A stretch of 24,621 nt of DNA, taken from the NCBI GenBank assembly GCA_965655465.1, contig CBFHGY010000025.1, forward strand, positions 1 to 24,621, read 5' to 3'. The position numbers and the translations under genes are program-made. Of the stretch, positions 22,619-24,621 are shown piece after piece (the stretch's first letter is position 1; each line of letters begins with the position of its first letter). Origin of the DNA: VMCP01 sp965655465 (GTDB lineage: Bacteria > Bacteroidota > Bacteroidia > NS11-12g > UBA955). A model generated the notes under the pieces. The model was not told the DNA's origin. It did not search any database and saw nothing but the letters and a program-made list of their open reading frames with translations.

Positions 22619-23367
22619 TCGCGGCTTTGCAATTTAGCAAGTAATCGCAAAATCTCAATATACAACCATATTAAGGTTGCCAAAAGTGCAACACCTGAAT
22701 ACCATTCCATGTATTTAGGAGCTCCAGCTTTTGCATTTTCCTCTATAAAATTGAAATCGAGGATGAAATTAAATGCAGCAATACCCGCGATAACCACACT
22801 CAATCCGATTGAAAATAGAGAGTTTCCACCATAAAAATTGGATAATCCGTTTGCCCCAAATAAACCGCCAATCCACATTACCAGATAAAAGATAGCTACC
22901 CCAGCAGTAGCCATATAAATAACTTTGGTAAATAATGGAGTAGCACGTAAAACACCAGTTTTATAGGCTAACAGCATCAACGCAAATATTCCTAAGGTAA
23001 TTCCCACTGCTTGCATTACAATGCCTGGGAACATGGCCTCAAAAAACATAGAGATAGATCCTAATACAACTCCTTGGGCAGCCGCATAAACGGGAGCTAA
23101 ATAAGGAGAAAGGTCTTTCTTGAAGCTAATTACTAATATACTTATGAGACCTACAATGATTCCACCCCACATGTAGGACTGGATGCCATTGTTGATTGCT
23201 GTTTCTGGGTCTGCACCCATTTTGTTCCAGATCCAAATTGCTGGAACCAATAGGGTTAAAAACAACAAAATTGATTTGTCGACCGTGCCGCGCATGGTCA
23301 TTGACTCGCCGTAACTTGTACCAGCCGTTGCCTTAAAGGCTTTTTCAGAAAATAATGGACTTGACAT
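22615..23367 (-). CDS. Bax inhibitor-1 / YccA family membrane protein
   Basis: This is a 250-aa integral membrane protein of the Bax inhibitor-1 (TMBIM/YccA) superfamily, in the branch annotated as BaxI_1 in bacteria. Related proteins act as pH-sensitive calcium leak channels or modulate membrane protease FtsH, but the role here is unknown. About 40 soluble residues (with TMRGTVDKS) precede seven hydrophobic segments. The conserved regions are APVYAAAQGVVLGSISMFFE, GVAIFYLVMWIGGLFG and the C-terminal FNFILDFNFIEENAKAGAPKYMEWYSGVALLATLIWLYIEILRLL. The acidic DFNFIEE and the final W-x-Y-E motif are family hallmarks. No TAnnTTTG element is seen upstream. Confidence 0.9.
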   Translation of the reverse strand: MSSPLFSEKAFKATAGTSYGESMTMRGTVDKSILLFLTLLVPAIWIWNKMGADPETAINNGIQSYMWGGIIVGLISILVISFKKDLSPYLAPVYAAAQGVVLGSISMFFEAMFPGIVMQAVGITLGIFALMLLAYKTGVLRATPLFTKVIYMATAGVAIFYLVMWIGGLFGANGLSNFYGGNSLFSIGLSVVIAGIAAFNFILDFNFIEENAKAGAPKYMEWYSGVALLATLIWLYIEILRLLAKLQSRD

Positions 23368-23440
23368 TTTTATTATTTGTTAATGGTTAATTGTTACTTC
23401 TTTCTTCCTTTATAATATTCAATTATACGCTATTTTATTC

Positions 23441-23475
23441 TCTAAACTCTAAACTCTCACCTCTCACCTCCACAC
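23441..23475. repeat. Degenerate 7-bp tandem repeat, five units
   Basis: The five consecutive units are TCTAAAC, TCTAAAC, TCTCACC, TCTCACC and TCCACAC (five exact 7-bp steps, 23441-23475). The array lies in the 112-bp gap between the start of the Bax inhibitor-1 gene and the end of the T9SS cargo gene, both on the minus strand. Confidence 0.75.
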
Positions 23476-23479
23476 AAAT

Positions 23480-24621
23480 CTACCTCAATAAATGAACCGT
23501 TCCACTAAACTGATACAATTTATCTTGGAAATCGCGGAATTGGATCTGATATACATAAACGCCCTCAGGCGCCAACTTTCCGCCATACGTTCCATCCCAT
23601 CCTTGTGACTCCTCAAAAAACTCCGCCAATTTTTCTCCCCAACGGTTGTATATTCTAAATTCATAGGATTTCACTCCCGAAATCAAAGGTTTGAATATTT
23701 CGTTTTGTCCTGGACCTTTCCCATTTGGCGTAAATGCGTTAGGAACAAACATAACCGGTTCAAAATACAGCGCAACATCATTACTCCATGAAACCCGATC
23801 ACCTCCTAATTCATAGGCCTTGATTCGGAATCTCTGTCCATAATTATCCTCTCCATTTTCAAAGGAATCTTGACTTTCAGTAAAATAGGAATTATATAAT
23901 TCGAAATTTCCCTTTCCAATTAACTGCCTATACAGCTCATAGCGCTCTACCCCATTTTCAAATCCAAGATATGGGGAGAATTTCACTGCCATACTCAAGG
24001 CTCCCGTTTTTTCACCTGTTAACAAGACCGTTGTATGCGGTTCTGAGTATAAAGTATCCCCGCAACGATTAAGCATGTATGCCCTATAATCGTAGGAATT
24101 ATTATCGGGTTCCGCCGAATTGTCACTAAAGATTTGTGAATTCTGCGGTGTTTGCCCAACCTCGTTCCACAACGTATTTCCCCCATTAATTCGTCTTTGA
24201 ATACGAACATTTCCATTAGGGATGGGACTATTGGCGACTCGATATTCAAATAAAATTTGTGCATCACTTCCCGGTGGAGGAGAGACCGTAACCAAGTGAG
24301 ATTCAATACGGGGATTGTCGTAATCTACCCCGAGATTAATGGTATCACCCAAACAACCCTTATCGGAAATTTCTTGAACTTGCAACAATCGCAAGGCCGC
24401 AGCCGTATCCCAGGCCACCCGTGCCACATTTCCGCTCTGTGGATTCAACGTAAAACTTCCCCCAGTTAAATTCCACAAAAAGGTGCTGCTAGCAGCCCCG
24501 TTCACTTGGTATTCGTATTCGTTTCTCGGGGGGAAGCAAATTACATCGGTTCCTATGAGTTGGGTATTCAAAGGTTTGGGATTGATTTGTATTTCCACTT
24601 CATCCCAAGGCCCCACACACC
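23480..24621 (-). CDS. C-terminal part of a large T9SS-secreted gliding-motility-type protein
   Basis: The frame is open to the right window edge, so the N terminus is missing. The visible start codon inside the frame is not the true start. The visible ~380 residues contain a PKD-like stretch (WNLTGGSFTLNPQSGNVARVAWD) and an immunoglobulin-like region. The end is a type B T9SS C-terminal domain of the gliding-motility-associated (CHU_C) kind, with VPNAFTPNGKGPGQNEIFKP, YEFRIYNRWGEKL, GWDGTYGG and PEGVYVYQIQ. This domain directs secretion through the type IX system to the cell surface. The protein is probably an adhesin- or matrix-like surface protein of several hundred to a few thousand residues. 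Function beyond export is not visible. Confidence 0.92.
   Translation of the reverse strand, partial: CVGPWDEVEIQINPKPLNTQLIGTDVICFPPRNEYEYQVNGAASSTFLWNLTGGSFTLNPQSGNVARVAWDTAAALRLLQVQEISDKGCLGDTINLGVDYDNPRIESHLVTVSPPPGSDAQILFEYRVANSPIPNGNVRIQRRINGGNTLWNEVGQTPQNSQIFSDNSAEPDNNSYDYRAYMLNRCGDTLYSEPHTTVLLTGEKTGALSMAVKFSPYLGFENGVERYELYRQLIGKGNFELYNSYFTESQDSFENGEDNYGQRFRIKAYELGGDRVSWSNDVALYFEPVMFVPNAFTPNGKGPGQNEIFKPLISGVKSYEFRIYNRWGEKLAEFFEESQGWDGTYGGKLAPEGVYVYQIQFRDFQDKLYQFSGTVHLLR

Noticed and set aside
1..24621. A novel defence, mobile or biosynthetic multi-gene system
   Set aside because: Every sizeable gene matches a known family, most of them housekeeping. No recombinase, nuclease-effector, toxin-antitoxin pair or repeat array was found.

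Overview
The window looks like an ordinary chromosomal segment of a Bacteroidota bacterium, most likely of the Flavobacteriales or a close relative. Four things point that way: a type IX secretion (T9SS) / gliding-motility C-terminal domain protein at the right edge, a DUF5683 protein directly behind parAB, a small START-like protein of the kind common in this phylum, and a recurring promoter element TAnnTTTG in front of many genes with almost no purine-rich ribosome binding sites. The DNA is AT-rich. I see no tRNA, rRNA, CRISPR array, insertion sequence, integrase or phage gene.

Layout, left to right. Minus strand: the 5' end of an unknown membrane protein cut by the window edge, preceded by dnaG (primase). 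Plus: an M20 amidohydrolase, which converges on a small minus-strand START-like protein. Plus: PAP2 phosphatase, a GT39-type membrane glycosyltransferase and an arginase-family hydrolase. Minus: a LuxC-type acyl-CoA reductase, divergent from a plus-strand outer-membrane beta-barrel protein. Next is the only sizeable non-coding stretch (8925-9397), with two clear terminators, an interrupted hairpin of unknown role and a perfect palindrome. A minus-strand run follows, in order of transcription: alkB-like hydroxylase, fabG, tatC, rpiB, miaE and a ZIP metal transporter, closed by the terminator at 9346-9371. On the plus strand come recG and an mlaE-mlaF pair. A minus-strand lipoprotein substrate-binding protein then diverges from the plus-strand parA-parB-DUF5683-TPR run. 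The window ends with a minus-strand Bax inhibitor-1 family protein and the C-terminal part of a large T9SS cargo protein.

Functionally this is mostly core biology: replication and repair (dnaG, recG), chromosome segregation (parA, parB), envelope lipid and glycan handling (PAP2, GT39, MlaEF), protein export (TatC, T9SS cargo), fatty-acid and alkane metabolism (fabG, alkB-like, acyl-CoA reductase), tRNA modification (miaE) and carbon and nitrogen metabolism (rpiB, arginase, M20 hydrolase). Gene pairs with 4-bp ATGA overlaps (PAP2/GT39, mlaE/mlaF, parA/parB) are clear translationally coupled units.

I do not find convincing evidence of a new multi-gene system. The items most worth a second look are: the ultra-short distance between TAnnTTTG and several start codons; the 9-nt G tract inside the START-like gene; the hairpin element at 9223-9299; the alkane hydroxylase embedded in a housekeeping run; the MlaEF pair without MlaD; and the low-complexity insertion in the substrate-binding lipoprotein.
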